A stretch of DNA of 64,000 nt from Chrysomallon squamiferum (lineage: Eukaryota > Mollusca > Gastropoda > Neomphalida > Peltospiridae), in contig CM022679.1 of assembly GCA_012295275.1 (NCBI GenBank), positions 7,513,169 to 7,577,168 of the forward strand, in the 5' to 3' direction. How positions within the stretch are numbered: position 1 is the stretch's first letter; every line of letters begins with the position of its first letter. The notes beneath the pieces were generated by a model. The model was not told the origin of the DNA. It made no database searches and was given only the letters and a program-made list of their open reading frames with translations. The position numbers and the translations under genes were made by a program. Below are positions 1 to 11,640 of the stretch, in pieces.

Positions 1-606
1 AGTAGTAGTAGTACTAGTATTTCTTTTCTTCTTTTTTGTTTTCAGTTATTAATCTTCAGTAAAACAAAATTACTGAAATTCAAATATTAGTCATTTACAA
101 GCAGAACTAGCCAACGTCCAGCATTCATTGTTTGCAGTGGCTGAACATTAATTACATTATTTTGTTTTATGTCGATCGCTTTCTTCCTTTGACACACAAC
201 AAAATACACATCTGCAGAATTGTGTCATTGGACAGGAGTCCGCCATTGTAGTAGGACAACAGTGCTACTTGATACTATCACAATACCACACAGATAACCG
301 CATTTACCCGAAATATGAATACATTTGCCCACGGGTGATGCTACCCTGATTAAATTTTCAAAACATTGACCAAGAAATATCATATTCGTAATCGGAATAA
401 ATTACTAGTACCATTTGGCAGAAGAAATATTTAATACATAATTAAACATATTTTATATTATGTAAAGTCTTTCAGTTTGTATATAATAAAATTTGATAGA
501 AATTCTTAAAGGCGTACAAATCAAGAACAGAAAAACATTAATGAACGTTTTGTCGAACTTTACATTCATCAAGGACTGCAGCTGTATTTAAATGAAATGA
601 AATGGG

Positions 607-608
<2 letters not shown>
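1..608. other. AT-rich sequence, nothing recognised
   Basis: Opens inside a short AGT trinucleotide run (1-17). The rest is unique AT-rich sequence with stops in all frames; no repeat element or gene is visible. Confidence 0.6.

Positions 609-664
<56 letters not shown>
609..664. repeat. (ATT)n microsatellite
   Basis: About 18 uninterrupted ATT units are read directly from the sequence. Confidence 0.97.
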
Positions 665-666
<2 letters not shown>

Positions 667-1028
667 ATACAGTAGAGTAAATTTGTCAGCAAAATTAAAA
701 TTCAAAAATGCCAACGTTATACATTTTGGATGTTCCTTTTGTTCTGTGTACTTTCAACTTCTTTGTAATCGTTTTCCTTTCTTGCAAAAACTTGATGATT
801 ACCTTTAAAAAAATGGATGAAAGCAATTAACAGAAGAAACTAAACCCTTACTTCAGTCTGGTTTTATCTTACTGTATTTTGTTAAGGACGAATCATAAAA
901 AATAGTGCTAGACATACCATGAGTGTACCTCTGGATCTGCGTTTTTTCATAAGTTTTAAGTTTGTTATTGTTTTTTTATTCCTTGTAATAAAAACTTACA
1001 AGGTTCCTTTAAAGTGAACATACTTCCC
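665..1028. other. AT-rich sequence, nothing recognised
   Basis: Short open frames only; no motif or repeat seen. Confidence 0.55.
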
Positions 1029-1040
1029 CACACACACACT

Positions 1041-1118
<78 letters not shown>
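1029..1118. repeat. (CA)n then (GA)n compound microsatellite
   Basis: A short CA/CTCA stretch passes into about 36 pure GA units. This is the first of twelve long GA or CT arrays in the window. Confidence 0.97.
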
Positions 1119-1120
<2 letters not shown>

Positions 1121-2440
1121 ATAAAAGTTATTTTCTGTATCATGTTCCATTAAAAATGTCTTGTCTGAGATATAATTCTATTTTCTAAACATTAGCCTAC
1201 GTTTGTGTTCAAATATGTCTAACACTTGGACGAAGATTAATTTTAATAAGTCATTTAGTAATGCAACACATTCAGCCGGCAGCTGATAAATCTTTGTTAA
1301 CAGATTGTCTCAGGAAGCATTATGATTTTCTATCGTTTTATAGTAATAATAACTAACATATAAAATATGAGTGTATTACACCAGTAAAAAGTGCACTTAA
1401 GTCTATTATAAAGAGTATAACTTTCAAGATATAAACAAATAATTAGGTCAACAGAAAAAATGACAGTCGAGCACTATCAACGCCCCATGCCCCCACCCCA
1501 AATGATCTGCCTTTGTACATTAAAAATATAATTATTTCTTCACATCTTTTGGATTTTGCTTTTCGCTAACACCTTTGGTTATAATATAATTCTTTCCTAA
1601 AGCCATTCTGTTGATTAAAGTTTCGATCGAGGAAGGTTATGGGTCAACAGGTCGTGCATTTTATCATTAATCCAGAAACGTCTAGATGTACTAAAGTCAC
1701 TGTGTCTTTAAGGTCGTCTGAGAACAGCTAGGTAACTTTGTATGTTTATATTATTTTCTTCTTCTTTGTTAAAACTACAACACTGTCTTTGAAAAACTCT
1801 TGTAATCCAGTAGAACAGCGGCTTAAGATATTTTGTATTAATGAAAATACGACAGCTGCGAAGAGAAACCTACCATCATTATATTTGCAATGATGCTCAT
1901 CATCAGTTTACTGTTAATTTATCATCATTATCATCATCATTTTATATCGGTCACTAAATATATTTATATGTATGTTGCCCATCTCTATATATGTGCGTTT
2001 GTATGTATTTATGTATGTTTGACTGTCTGTGTGTGTGTACTTAATATATGTATGTATGTACGTTTATATGTGATATTTATGCATGCCTGTGGATGGATGG
2101 ATGGATATCTGTATAAGGATGTGCATGTGTGTGTCGCTAGTTCAAAGGCTATTATTATCAACTGTTCATCAAGTCATATTTTATACGCATATTCCCTTAG
2201 ACAGGAAGGCAGGTTTTTGCTGTTTGAAAAATCATTCATAGTTCAAACAGGCAAGCTGAGGACAGATTATGCCATCCATCATATCTCGTGCAAGAGCTAC
2301 AACCAGTGTGTGTAAATGTTACCGTTTTTTTATCACAGAGTTCTGAAAATTATTCTTTTTACTTGATACGGTATTCATTTATCATAGTCATTCTGTTATT
2401 ACTCGCTATTATGTCGCTGTTTCATATGATATATGAACAA
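1119..2440. other. AT-rich unique sequence with weak TATG/GGAT tracts
   Basis: The only long open frame (1890-2315, plus) is rich in Tyr, Val, Cys, Met and His because it reads through ATC, TATG and GTGT runs. It has no family resemblance and is not annotated as a gene. Confidence 0.55.
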
Positions 2441-2660
2441 CACACTAATTATATCTCTGTTTAATTAAGATTTTAATGTCAAAATTGTATAATTATTTAA
2501 TTATTTACTATCATATTCGAATGTTAGAATTATATTGTTATTTAATAGCCATTTCAATGCCGTTTATATCACTATTTAATATCGTATTCGAATGACGTAA
2601 TTATACCTCTATTTAATATTGTATTCGCATGACATAATTATATCATTATCTAATTAAATA
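2440..2660 (+). repeat. Degenerate tandem repeat, unit about 37 bp
   Basis: The phrase TTTAATATCGTATTCGAATG recurs with changes near 2505-2530, 2573-2600 and 2610-2640, each followed by TAATTATA and a CTCT/ATTA segment. Two to three diverged copies are visible. The unit length is estimated by eye. Confidence 0.6.
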
Positions 2661-2700
2661 ACATTGGCTCGTGTTACATCCTATAATATAACTGTAAAAG

Positions 2701-2714
2701 TCTGACATGTCAGA
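2701..2714. promoter_or_regulatory. 14-bp perfect palindrome
   Basis: TCTGACATGTCAGA is self-complementary over 14 bp. TGACA half-sites facing each other resemble TALE homeodomain (TGIF/MEIS-type) dimer sites. This is a motif match only. Confidence 0.2.
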
Positions 2715-3028
2715 ACTGACAAATGTGAATTAAAACTTTGACACGTCATCCTGCTTTGGCATCGCGAATGTCAATCTTTGTGAAATTTCATCCTGAACCT
2801 GCTTTAAAGAAACTTGAAATGTCACGAGTACCAATCTGTTTTCACTGACATCAAACACGAAGATGCGCGATCTCTTGTAGCTGCAGCAGTCAACGTCCTC
2901 TTCGACGTTTCAATCAGAATATTTCTTATTGCACCTCACAACAAACGAGAGTTTTAAGGAAAGGGTAATTCAGTTCTTCCTGTAAAATGTATCTGAGAAT
3001 TTTGGAAGGTTGACGTATATCATAACGG
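2715..3028. other. Unique sequence, nothing recognised
   Basis: Slightly GC-richer than its surroundings at 2740-2920, with no frame open for long and no recognised motif. Confidence 0.5.
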
Positions 3029-3130
3029 AATATTTATTTATTTATTTATTTATTTATTTTAATTTTACTTTATTTTATTTTATTTCCTTTTTATTTTGAA
3101 AATTTTAGTTTTTTATTTTATTTTATTATT
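3029..3130. repeat. (ATTT)n and TTTTA-rich low complexity
   Basis: About seven ATTT units (3029-3058) grade into TTTTA/TTTAT low-complexity DNA. Confidence 0.9.
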
Positions 3131-4393
3131 CATTTTTTGAAAACCTTTTGAAAATGAATTACTGTTTGTATATGAGCTATAATTATATAACTATTATTGC
3201 TGTCATTATCGTTTTTCTTTCTTTCTTCTTCTTCTTGTTTTGATTATCATTATTAGTATACTTAAAATAGGTCCCTCTGTTTAAAAAAAAAGAACCAGAA
3301 TATACAGCACTAAGCATTATTTTTATCAAACCGCTGAAAGGTTTTGTGCCAAAACATTACGACCACGTAATTTTGAATATCTATCATTTCATCTTTTTAT
3401 AACTAAAACTGACAGTAATCATTCTACCTGGCCATTGTTTTGTTTATTCTACAAGTCATGATGCATTTCGTTCGTTCTGGATGAAATACAAAACAGCTTT
3501 ATCTCTCGTGTCAGCATATTTTAGTCCTCATGTTACAATATTAAATCTCGGGTCAAGGACGAAGTCAAGTGTCTTATAAGACATTAATTACAGAAAGCGA
3601 TAAAAGCATCTCCAGTATCAGTGTAAAGATTACGAGATTTGTTTTCCCCGTATCGCTTGGTAAACAAAAATATGGCAAAAACATTATTAGGTTATGAAGT
3701 TATGCAGGAGATCAAGACAAATCGTCCATACATCGGGAACCACCGGGAGCCTTTAGGTTGGGAAGTGCAGTTACATATCTTGTCATAAGATTTGAACAGA
3801 GTTTAATAAGGTTAAGTAAAACCAAAACATTGACTCTTCTTTTAATATTGCTTTATAAACTATATAACCTTCTAAACAGACACGCTGTTATCTTGCTTTA
3901 GCTGCAATATTAACAAAGATGTAATCACAAAATGATTATAGTAGAAAAACGTGCAAGTCTGAATATGCAAGACGCCTCTCACTCTCTCTTTCTCTGATAC
4001 ATACATACATACATATATATATATATCATATATCATATCATTGTGAATTTCATTTACATTGGGCCTGTATAATGTTAAGAATATCAAGGGAGACATTATT
4101 ATTGTCAAAACTGTGATCCCTTATCTAACTGTAATGTCTCTGCAATTGTCATTCTTAGAAACGTGACTTGATTTAGTGTGTAAAAGTTCACCTCGATGAT
4201 GTTCGCAAGTCATGTCAGAAAACAATTTTATTACGCTTTGGTGCAGTTTGGTTTAATAAGCGGCCATTTTCAGTGAGCGAATGACTGGGGCAGCAGACAT
4301 TCTAATGACACTCCCAGGAAATGCACAAACAATTATGGAGGTTTTTAAACTGTGAAGAGATTCACTGAAATCTTTGGTGAAATTTACTTTGGC
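3131..4393. other. AT-rich unique sequence
   Basis: No gene seen. A minus-strand frame at 3872-4108 runs through a (CATA)n/(TA)n patch at 4002-4030 and is repeat-derived. Confidence 0.55.
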
Positions 4394-4419
4394 AAAAAAA
4401 AAAAAAAAAAAAAAAAAAA
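4394..4419 (+). repeat. Poly(A), 26 nt
   Basis: A clean homopolymer. No retroelement body or target-site duplication was recognised upstream, so its origin is undecided. Confidence 0.95.
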
Positions 4420-4773
4420 GATTAATACTTGAAAAATAATACCGTTATTCTTTATTTTTATTGACTGTGGATGTTATACGACGAAGTAAATGATACTGCT
4501 GTTCATTTGGATGCAATGGCTATCGTATACGTAATTGCAGTTATGTTGTTTACATGACAAGTTCGTCTTAACCACTGGTTTAGAAAAGTCTCTGATGATA
4601 AAGTAACGTTATTTAGAAGGCTTTGCAGTTTTATTTCCAGTCATGATTTATCTCCGTTTATTACTGCACTGAATTTGTCGTCAACTTTATTGATTTTATT
4701 TTTAAGTACGGACTTTTTTGTCAAAAGAGATTTCCAAGAATTTACTTAAAAGCACAGTTTATTTTATTGATCA

Positions 4774-4776
<3 letters not shown>

Positions 4777-4830
<54 letters not shown>

Positions 4831-4975
4831 CATACATACATTCATACATACATTTTTTTTTTTATTCCCCTTTAGATTTTAATATCGTGAAACTGTATTT
4901 GGCCAGTTGTTTAATGTGTATATTTGCGAGTGTCTGTCTGTCTGTCTGTCTGTGTGTGTGTATGTGTATGTGTTT
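4777..4975. repeat. (TA)n-(CATA)n array and separate (TCTG)n/(GT)n tract
   Basis: TA dinucleotides (4777-4826) pass into CATA units (to about 4852). After a short AT-rich interval, TCTG units and GT repeats occupy about 4930-4975. A 75-residue open frame through here is repeat translation. Confidence 0.93.
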
Positions 4976-5037
4976 ATATTGGTATATATTATGAACATTT
5001 ATTTGATAGTGTGAGTTTGCTCATGGATGGATGTACA

Positions 5038-5155
5038 GCCGGAGTATCCTCTGGTGGAGAATAGTTCAGACGGACATTTGGCTGGATGTCTCTAGTTCTC
5101 CAGCGATTTCCATCCAAATGTGCGTCTGAGCTGTTCTCCGCTAGAGGATACTCGG
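5038..5155. repeat. Long inverted repeat (hairpin), arms about 45 bp
   Basis: The left arm (5038-5088) is the reverse complement of the right arm (5111-5155) apart from five substitutions and a 4-base insertion in the left arm; the loop is about 22 bp. If the plus strand were transcribed, four of the five substitutions would be G-U wobbles and one a G-G mismatch. It fits a foldback or MITE-like element, or a transcript that forms a long hairpin. No flanking target duplication was identified. Confidence 0.85.
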
Positions 5156-5351
5156 ACTAATGGATGTACATCTGTATCTCTTCGTACAGCATATCTCTAC
5201 CGAGTCAGCTAATTACGTGTTAGAATATTTAACATGAGAGGTTTTGAAATATTTATATAATTCTGATTTAGATAAAGACTTTTTTTTTAATAAATGTATC
5301 TCATAAGAAATATCTTATTCAGTACGTCGCAGTCACAAATAGATCTGTATG

Positions 5352-5354
<3 letters not shown>

Positions 5355-5422
<68 letters not shown>
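5355..5422. repeat. (CT)n microsatellite
   Basis: About 34 CT units, uninterrupted. Confidence 0.97.
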
Positions 5423-5424
<2 letters not shown>

Positions 5425-6003
5425 CCTTTTAAATCATCTAATCAGGGTTTTTTTCTTTCCGAATTGTCGTATTTGTAATTTAAAACATATAAAGCGACAA
5501 CACTGCACATAAATGGTACTGCTTTCTTTAACATTTGAAATACTACAAAAAAACAAACATTTCCTTCATTTTATGAAGTGTACCCAGATGTACCGAGGCG
5601 CGCGCTCTTTATCAATCACATTAAAACTGGCACTAATAGATGGTTTACACAGAAGACGTATAAAATGAGACTCCTTTTATACAGAAAAAATAAAAATAAA
5701 AATATCAAAGACAAGCCATATAAAATTAAAATTACTTACATACAGCAAAAAAAACCTTTGTTTTCAGATATCTTGTTATTATTTGATCCTGAGCTAATTT
5801 TTCTTATTCTTTATTTCACTGAAAACAATTCAGATAAATAATAATAAAAGTAAGTAATACCTTAACGTTACATCTTCTTGTATCTGAAATACATCGCGAC
5901 TAACAAGGACTGAATCATTTCATACTATAAAATTACATAGATCAGACAGGCGACTATGTTTAGCCTAAAGAAACCCCAACTAAGCCTTTCATTTTTCACT
6001 GCT
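5423..6003. other. AT-rich sequence, nothing recognised
   Basis: A lysine/isoleucine-rich 87-residue frame (5578-5841) is the kind expected by chance in A-rich DNA; no domain is visible. Confidence 0.5.
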
Positions 6004-6065
<62 letters not shown>

Positions 6066-6078
6066 TACATACATATAT
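6004..6078. repeat. (TA)n-(CA)n-(CATA)n compound microsatellite
   Basis: TA units (6004-6022), CA units (to about 6060), then TACA units. Confidence 0.96.
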
Positions 6079-7260
6079 CAATTCTGTTCATTTAACATAA
6101 ATCTACAGTTGAAAGAAACTAATTTAATCTTACATTTTCTTTAATAACGATTAAAACTTTTTACAAATTATTTGAATTCTTAGTTATTTGTATTTTTTTA
6201 ATTAAAAATGAATATACTGTATACATGTCTGATTAATTTAAAGGTTAATCTAAGACCTATTAAGATGTATTAATTTTCAGCTTTCCTGTCTTAATTACAA
6301 TGTCATGAATATAACATGATTAATGTTAGCTCTATATTTCTTTTACCTGAAACACAGACATGAAAGAAACTAAATTTAGAGGAAGAAAAAGTATCTCTAA
6401 TTTAATTTTTTAAAATTTATTTAAGTGTTTTTTGTGTTTTATTGTTGTTGACAATTTTATTTATTTATATATTAATGTATGATTAATCTGTTAATTTCAT
6501 TATTTATATATGTATGTATGTATGTGTGTGTGTGTATGTGTGGATGTGCATCTATGTATATAATTATTATTTTAGGCAAAATAAAAAATAATGAACTCCA
6601 TTCAAATCATTTGTATCTAAGAAAACATCCAGTTATGATTTTTCAGTTTGAGATTTTGATTCGCTAATAAAACAGTCTTGTTTTTGAATGACCGCGTAAC
6701 GAGTACTACTTTCAGTCTTATCGATCCATTAACACCTAATCTGATTTAGACAGCAGCTATTTTATTTTCACCCAGACGTCGTTATATGTCCTAGTTTTTT
6801 AAACAAGAAAGAAAAAGAAAAAGAAGAAAGAAAGAAAGAAAGAAAAGAAAAGAAAAGGAAATCTTCGTTTTTAACTATCTTTTCTTTAAATTTCTTGTGG
6901 TTAATACATACTTCTGGTTCGTCGGCACCAGGATTAAATTAAAATAATAACTGTTTTCCTTTTTGGGGCCTTAAAGTAAATAACAACGTTAAAAAATCCC
7001 AACTAGAAATACAATTCATTCCCGTAAAACTGTTTCTAACAATGAGAGATAAAAATCTAATTAATTGAAAACACAAACTATGTTTCCGGCTTCTTTTTAA
7101 AAATAACGAAAAAGGAATTACTTCACTGTATTGTGATTATGTTTTGCGACATTGTCGATTATTATTCATATATCATTCATATATACATATATATGGTAGG
7201 ATTTCGAATTAGTTAAATAGGTTCGTAAAATTATTATCATCATCATGATCATCATGACGA
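6079..7260. other. AT-rich sequence with a GAAA tract
   Basis: A (GAAA)n-like purine run lies at about 6805-6860 and a short TATG/GTGT tract at 6508-6560. The rest is unique with no open frame of interest. Confidence 0.55.
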
Positions 7261-7266
7261 TTACTA

Positions 7267-7467
7267 TTAGAGCAAATTCACGGTGATGACAGTAACGTTA
7301 CATTCAGAGGAGTTAGAGTCCTTCCCAGCTGCCCTAATTGCTCCAGTGATTCCTCCAGGAACATGGCTCTGTGTGGGAGACTTGCCAAAGTCCGAATCTA
7401 TTTGGTATTTCAGGAAGAAGAGCTTAGGGATATCTTTGGCTTGATGTGTAATCAGAAATCTGCGCAT
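7267..7467 (-). pseudogene. Possible end of a BAIAP3/UNC13D-like C2 domain (third fragment)
   Basis: The minus-strand frame ends at a stop at 7267. Its last ~45 residues include IDSDFGKS, then VPGGITGAIRAAG, then a hydrophobic VITVNLL tail. In C2 domains of the BAIAP3/UNC13D family the last strands carry an acidic D-F-x-G-E segment followed by a loop of the form GG(I/V)TG and a short beta strand; order and spacing agree. The glutamate of the G-E pair is replaced and the usual leucine before GG is missing. Together with the fragments at 7972-8108 and 9150-9240 it suggests a diverged or decayed C2-encoding locus on the minus strand. This is inferred from motif memory, without alignment. Confidence 0.35.
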
Positions 7468-7619
7468 GAAAGACGTTACATCAGAAAGACATCAGTAAAA
7501 AGCCAACTAGCTTCATTACAAATTTGTCTGAAACATTTAAATTGTATGAATAAACGTTTTCCCTTGGAGACAATGTGAAATGGCTGCAGCAGACAGCTTG
7601 AAAACGAATTACATTTATA

Positions 7620-7700
7620 AAGAAAATTACCTCACAATTATGTGTGACGGCCGTTACCATGACGGATGTTGCATCTCGATCGCTGACGTAAAATGAAGTT
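7620..7700. promoter_or_regulatory. CpG- and CRE-like patch
   Basis: A locally GC-richer stretch holds TGACGG, a palindromic GACGGCCGTT segment and TGACGTAA, the last close to a cAMP-response half site. Motif match only. Confidence 0.15.
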
Positions 7701-7971
7701 CATTGTCTGTTGGAAGAAATATCTGGTCCACTGCTGTGATGATAAAATCATTTTAATGCATGATCAAAGATCTTGACGTGGATTTGATGACTTTTAACAA
7801 AACTTTTACAAACACTGAAAATTATACCGAGTCTCCCGAGGATTTACCGGTGTTTCCTTTCTCTTGCTCCTTTATTGTCAAGCAGCAGTCTCTGATTATT
7901 CTGAAGGTAATGTTCATCTAGTAAATGTCAAGTTGAAGACACAAATAACCCAAATCACCACTGATGTCATG

Positions 7972-8108
7972 CCAAGGCGTATTTGTAGACAACCGTGGCA
8001 TGGATATTTTTCATACAAGTAAAACAAAAGCAGATGCTTTCGTGTTGTATTGATTTCTTTAAAAGTAATAGGCGATGAAAGACCTGCTCCAATTCAGGGA
8101 TCACTTTT
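7972..8108 (-). pseudogene. Possible middle fragment of the same C2-like locus
   Basis: A 44-codon open minus-strand frame without a start codon ends at a TGA near 7972. It contains ESICFCFTCMK, which could correspond to the core hydrophobic strand of a C2 domain (usually a hydrophobic run followed by D-x-D). The aspartates are absent. It is included because it lies on the right strand between the other two fragments; alone it would not be convincing. Confidence 0.18.
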
Positions 8109-8691
8109 CCTGATCTTGGTGGGTGGTGTCAACCTTTTTTTTCTATCTTGTCTTTTAACATGGAATCTTTTGTCTTCTTCTGAGGACCATTTCCATGTGG
8201 AAATACATAACAGCTGTTTTGTAATTTCTGTGTAACCGGTGTTATAGTTTTCTTTCCACTTTCACGTAAATTCAACAGTGACTGACGTATTTTTAAACTT
8301 TGCCTTGACTAATGCCAACAGAATTAGAAATAACATGATTATATACCTTCAGATTTTATTCTAACGTAAACAATTTATATAGATTCGTTGACTGAGCACA
8401 TTACTTTAAATTCAGTTTTTAGCTACCTACTTTCAGAAAATATTTAAAAATATTTATTCCTTAAACTGATGTGAATGATTTGAGAGGTTAATATTCCTAT
8501 ATCTGGTTAGTCTTAGAATTATGTGATACATGTTGCTGTCTGCAGTGTAAGGAAAGAAATATGAGTCAAAAAGAATTTTTAGTTTTTCTGCAAATTAGGA
8601 GTTTTGCGAAAAAGTATTGACACCTTTGCATGACAAAATAATAAAATTTAATTTTTCTTTTTCATTTTGTCATTTGAGTTATGGATTTGCC

Positions 8692-8693
<2 letters not shown>

Positions 8694-8759
<66 letters not shown>

Positions 8760-8769
8760 ATTATTATTA
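8694..8769. repeat. (TTA)n microsatellite
   Basis: About 24 TTA units with one AA interruption near 8750. Confidence 0.96.
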
Positions 8770-9149
8770 AATCTAAATGTTATAATATTATTTTATTTTT
8801 ATGAAAGAAAATTCTATTTCCCAACAAAAAATTATATTTACACATAATGTTTTAACTATGTAATGGGATTTCGAATTTGATTTTCGCCTCTCATTTTAAT
8901 GGTCTCTGTGACGTAATGACAAAAGTATCCCAGCAGGCAGTGCATAGATATTCTGATCAATTTCAAATATGTAAACAACCATCTTGTTGTTCTTTCATTA
9001 GTGATGACTGGCAGATGCAACCCAGTGCAAACGTTTCAAACGAAAAAACCCACAAAAATAACAGAGAGACTTTTTTCCTGCATGTCTGTGCCCCCGTGAT
9101 AATTATTGTATATCAATAAGTTTAATCAGAATACGTTTTTCCATGTGGT

Positions 9150-9240
9150 GTTTTACTTTGCTGGTGGCAACATCGAAGATAAATCTGGGACAGAACTCCA
9201 CGATGAAGTCAGATGATGATGTCCCTACCCAAGGCATTCT
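9150..9240 (-). pseudogene. Possible BAIAP3/UNC13D-like C2 domain fragment (first fragment)
   Basis: On the minus strand, within a 71-residue open frame (9318 down to 9103), the segment SSSDFIVEFCPRFIF continues with DVATSKVKHH. C2 domains of the BAIAP3/UNC13D (Munc13-4) family have a signature of small residues, S-D-P-F-V, an I-V-E strand, C-P-x-x-x-F-P, then a K-T-K-x-H segment. The match is close, but single residues are missing (proline and hydrophobic residues after SSD, proline after IF, threonine between the lysines), as expected of small in-frame losses. No good splice donor follows, apart from a weak AAA/gtaaaa. I infer a decayed copy or a highly diverged exon. Confidence 0.4.
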
Positions 9241-9319
9241 TGAACAGGTTTCTGATTGAAAGCAAGTTTGGGATGACTCAAAATCATAATCATACCAGAG
9301 TAACTCGAACTTTATCATA

Positions 9320-10316
9320 ATAAAAATTATTCTACTTTAATTTTAATACTAGGATTTATAACAGAAACTTACAGAAGAATGAATAAAATTTCTGTGAAAT
9401 TACTAATATGATAATAATTAATTAATTAATTTTATTCATTGTATACAGAAGTCAGAGTAAAATAACCAATTTTCCGATCAGATATTATTTCAACAAACTT
9501 ATTACAAAACTGCCACTGATTTGATTTCAAAACAAGTTTTGAGTTTGTTTCTTGGGTAATCACATGGAACAGAATTAGGTCAATGTGTTATCAGATTCGT
9601 AAATAATATCAGAGGCATGAAGACGAACTGGCGGGTGCAGATTTCGGGATGACGGTTATAAATTACAACACCAAACATGAAGCTAAATATTTTATATATA
9701 AAAAGATGTTACATTATAAAGTATTAAATATGTGTGCATGAACTTGATTGTCATGATATAATTAAATGTACGAAAGTCAGTGTAGGCCTACTGAAAAGTC
9801 CAGGATAACATTACAGAATTTTTTACGTATTTTTATTTTTCAATCTTTCTCTTTTTTTTTCTTCAAAAGTTAACTGAAACATTATTTAAAACGACGCCTT
9901 GTATTTTTTTGCTATTAACAGCTATTATGTATCTACCTCTTTTTTTTTCTGTTGTTTTTAATGATTACGACAGAGGAAACCCACAATTACCATTGTCTGC
10001 GCTTTTTAAATTACGTAAAAACTTCCTCTGTCTACTTCCTAGTTCATCTGTCACTCGCGGCTAATCTTTGCTAATAATAAAATATTTCCAAAAGATTACA
10101 TGATGGAGGAAACTACGTTATTTCGAGCACAGAAATTTAAATCAATTACTGACAGATTACGATCAGATACACAAACTAAATTTCAAAATATATCTTCCTA
10201 AGACAAACAATTAAGAATATTTTGTTTTATCATGACGACAGGAAATCTGAATACGCCCCTGTGTAAACGATATCACTGCCAGATGGAACATGTCAGAGTT
10301 TTTAACCTACTAAAAT
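9320..10316. other. AT-rich unique sequence
   Basis: A TTAATTAA run lies near 9415-9430. No frame or repeat of interest otherwise. Confidence 0.5.
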
Positions 10317-10658
10317 AGAATAAAGACGCCAAACGGTAAAATTAAACTATTATTAGAATAAAGACGCCAAACGGTAAAATTAAACTATTATTAGAATAAA
10401 GACGCCAAACGGTAAAATTAAACTATTATAAGAATAAAGACGCCAAACGGTAAAATTAAACTATTATTAGAATAAAGACGCCAAACTGTAAAATTAAACT
10501 ATTATTAGAATAAAGACGCCAAACTGTAAAATTAAACTATTATAAGAATAAAGACGCCAAACTGTAAAATTAAACTATTATAATAATAAAGACGCCAAAC
10601 TGTAAAATTAAACTATTATTAGAATAAAGACGCCAAACTGTAAAATTGAACTATTATT
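10317..10658 (+). repeat. 38-bp minisatellite, nine tandem copies
   Basis: Nine head-to-tail 38-bp units start at 10317, 10355, 10393, 10431, 10469, 10507, 10545, 10583 and 10621. The unit begins AGAATAAAGACGCC and ends CTATTATT. Copies 1-4 carry AAACGGT, copies 5-9 AAACTGT. Copies 3, 6 and 7 end TATA instead of TATT, and copy 9 has one further A-to-G change. Identity between units is very high, so the array is young. Confidence 0.98.
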
Positions 10659-10892
10659 AGAACTGCTCCATGGTTACGTCAGCAAAGCGCTGATATTGCG
10701 GGAGTCTGTTAATGATTAAATTACCAAGTGACCGCATGTGACTGACAAACTCGATTATTTCTTCACAGTAATCTGTCGTAAATAAAGAAAATTTAGTCTG
10801 CTGCAATTTTCAGCTTGAAAATAATTTAAAATAATACTTTAATGGAATAAAATAGCGTGCTTTTCGGTGAATTCCGTAACTTCACAGGATTC

Positions 10893-10918
10893 TTTTTTTT
10901 TTTTTTTTTTTTTTTTTT
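10893..10918 (+). repeat. Poly(T), 26 nt
   Basis: Faces the poly(A) at 11046 across 127 bp of unique DNA. Confidence 0.95.
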
Positions 10919-11044
10919 CAAGTTCTAAAGTACTAAACGAAATAAACATGTTCTTAAAGATGTTTTTCAAACCTACGTGCACTAAACACTTTATTTTCGA
11001 TAAGAAAATGAATAAAATTATTTTATTTGTGCTGATCACACGTT

Positions 11045-11045
<1 letters not shown>

Positions 11046-11077
<32 letters not shown>
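11046..11077 (+). repeat. Poly(A), 32 nt
   Basis: Partner of the poly(T) at 10893. The pair would base-pair as inverted homopolymers, and open frames across the region are Phe/Lys homopolymer artefacts. Confidence 0.95.
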
Positions 11078-11079
<2 letters not shown>

Positions 11080-11280
11080 TATAAAAAATGAACAGATAGA
11101 AATTGCATTTGAAATAATGATGATTAATAATATTAATTTTTTATACTGGTTGTTGATAAAAAAAAATATATATATATTTCCACTGAAAAGAAATAAAATA
11201 TATCTATAGTTTATTTTGTTTTCGAAACAGTGACTTCATTGATATTATATATAACAGTGAAAGTCGGGTAAAAGTACTTT

Positions 11281-11340
11281 GAGAGATAAAGAAAAAGAAA
11301 GAAAAAGTAAAAGAGAGAGGGAAAGAAAGAGATTCTGGAA
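11281..11340 (+). repeat. Purine-rich (GAAA)n tract
   Basis: Almost pure A/G over about 60 bp. Confidence 0.8.
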
Positions 11341-11364
11341 ATGATGGTTATATAACAACAAGAA

Positions 11365-11587
11365 ACAAAGTTGTAGCAGTAGTAGTGACAGCAATAGTTG
11401 TAGTAATAGTAAAACAAAAGTTGAGATTGTGGTAATAGTAGCAGTAGCAATAAATGTAGTTATAGCAAAAGCTCTTGTAATTGCACTAGTAGCAGTTATT
11501 GTTTTTATAGTAGTAATAGTAGTAGTACCAGTAATAGCTCTAATAGTAATTAATACTAGTAGAAGTAATAATTGTAATAGTAATAAA

Positions 11588-11640
<53 letters not shown>

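Noticed and set aside
10317-10658. CRISPR array
   Set aside because: The repeat is continuous 38-bp tandem DNA with no spacers, in a eukaryotic context.
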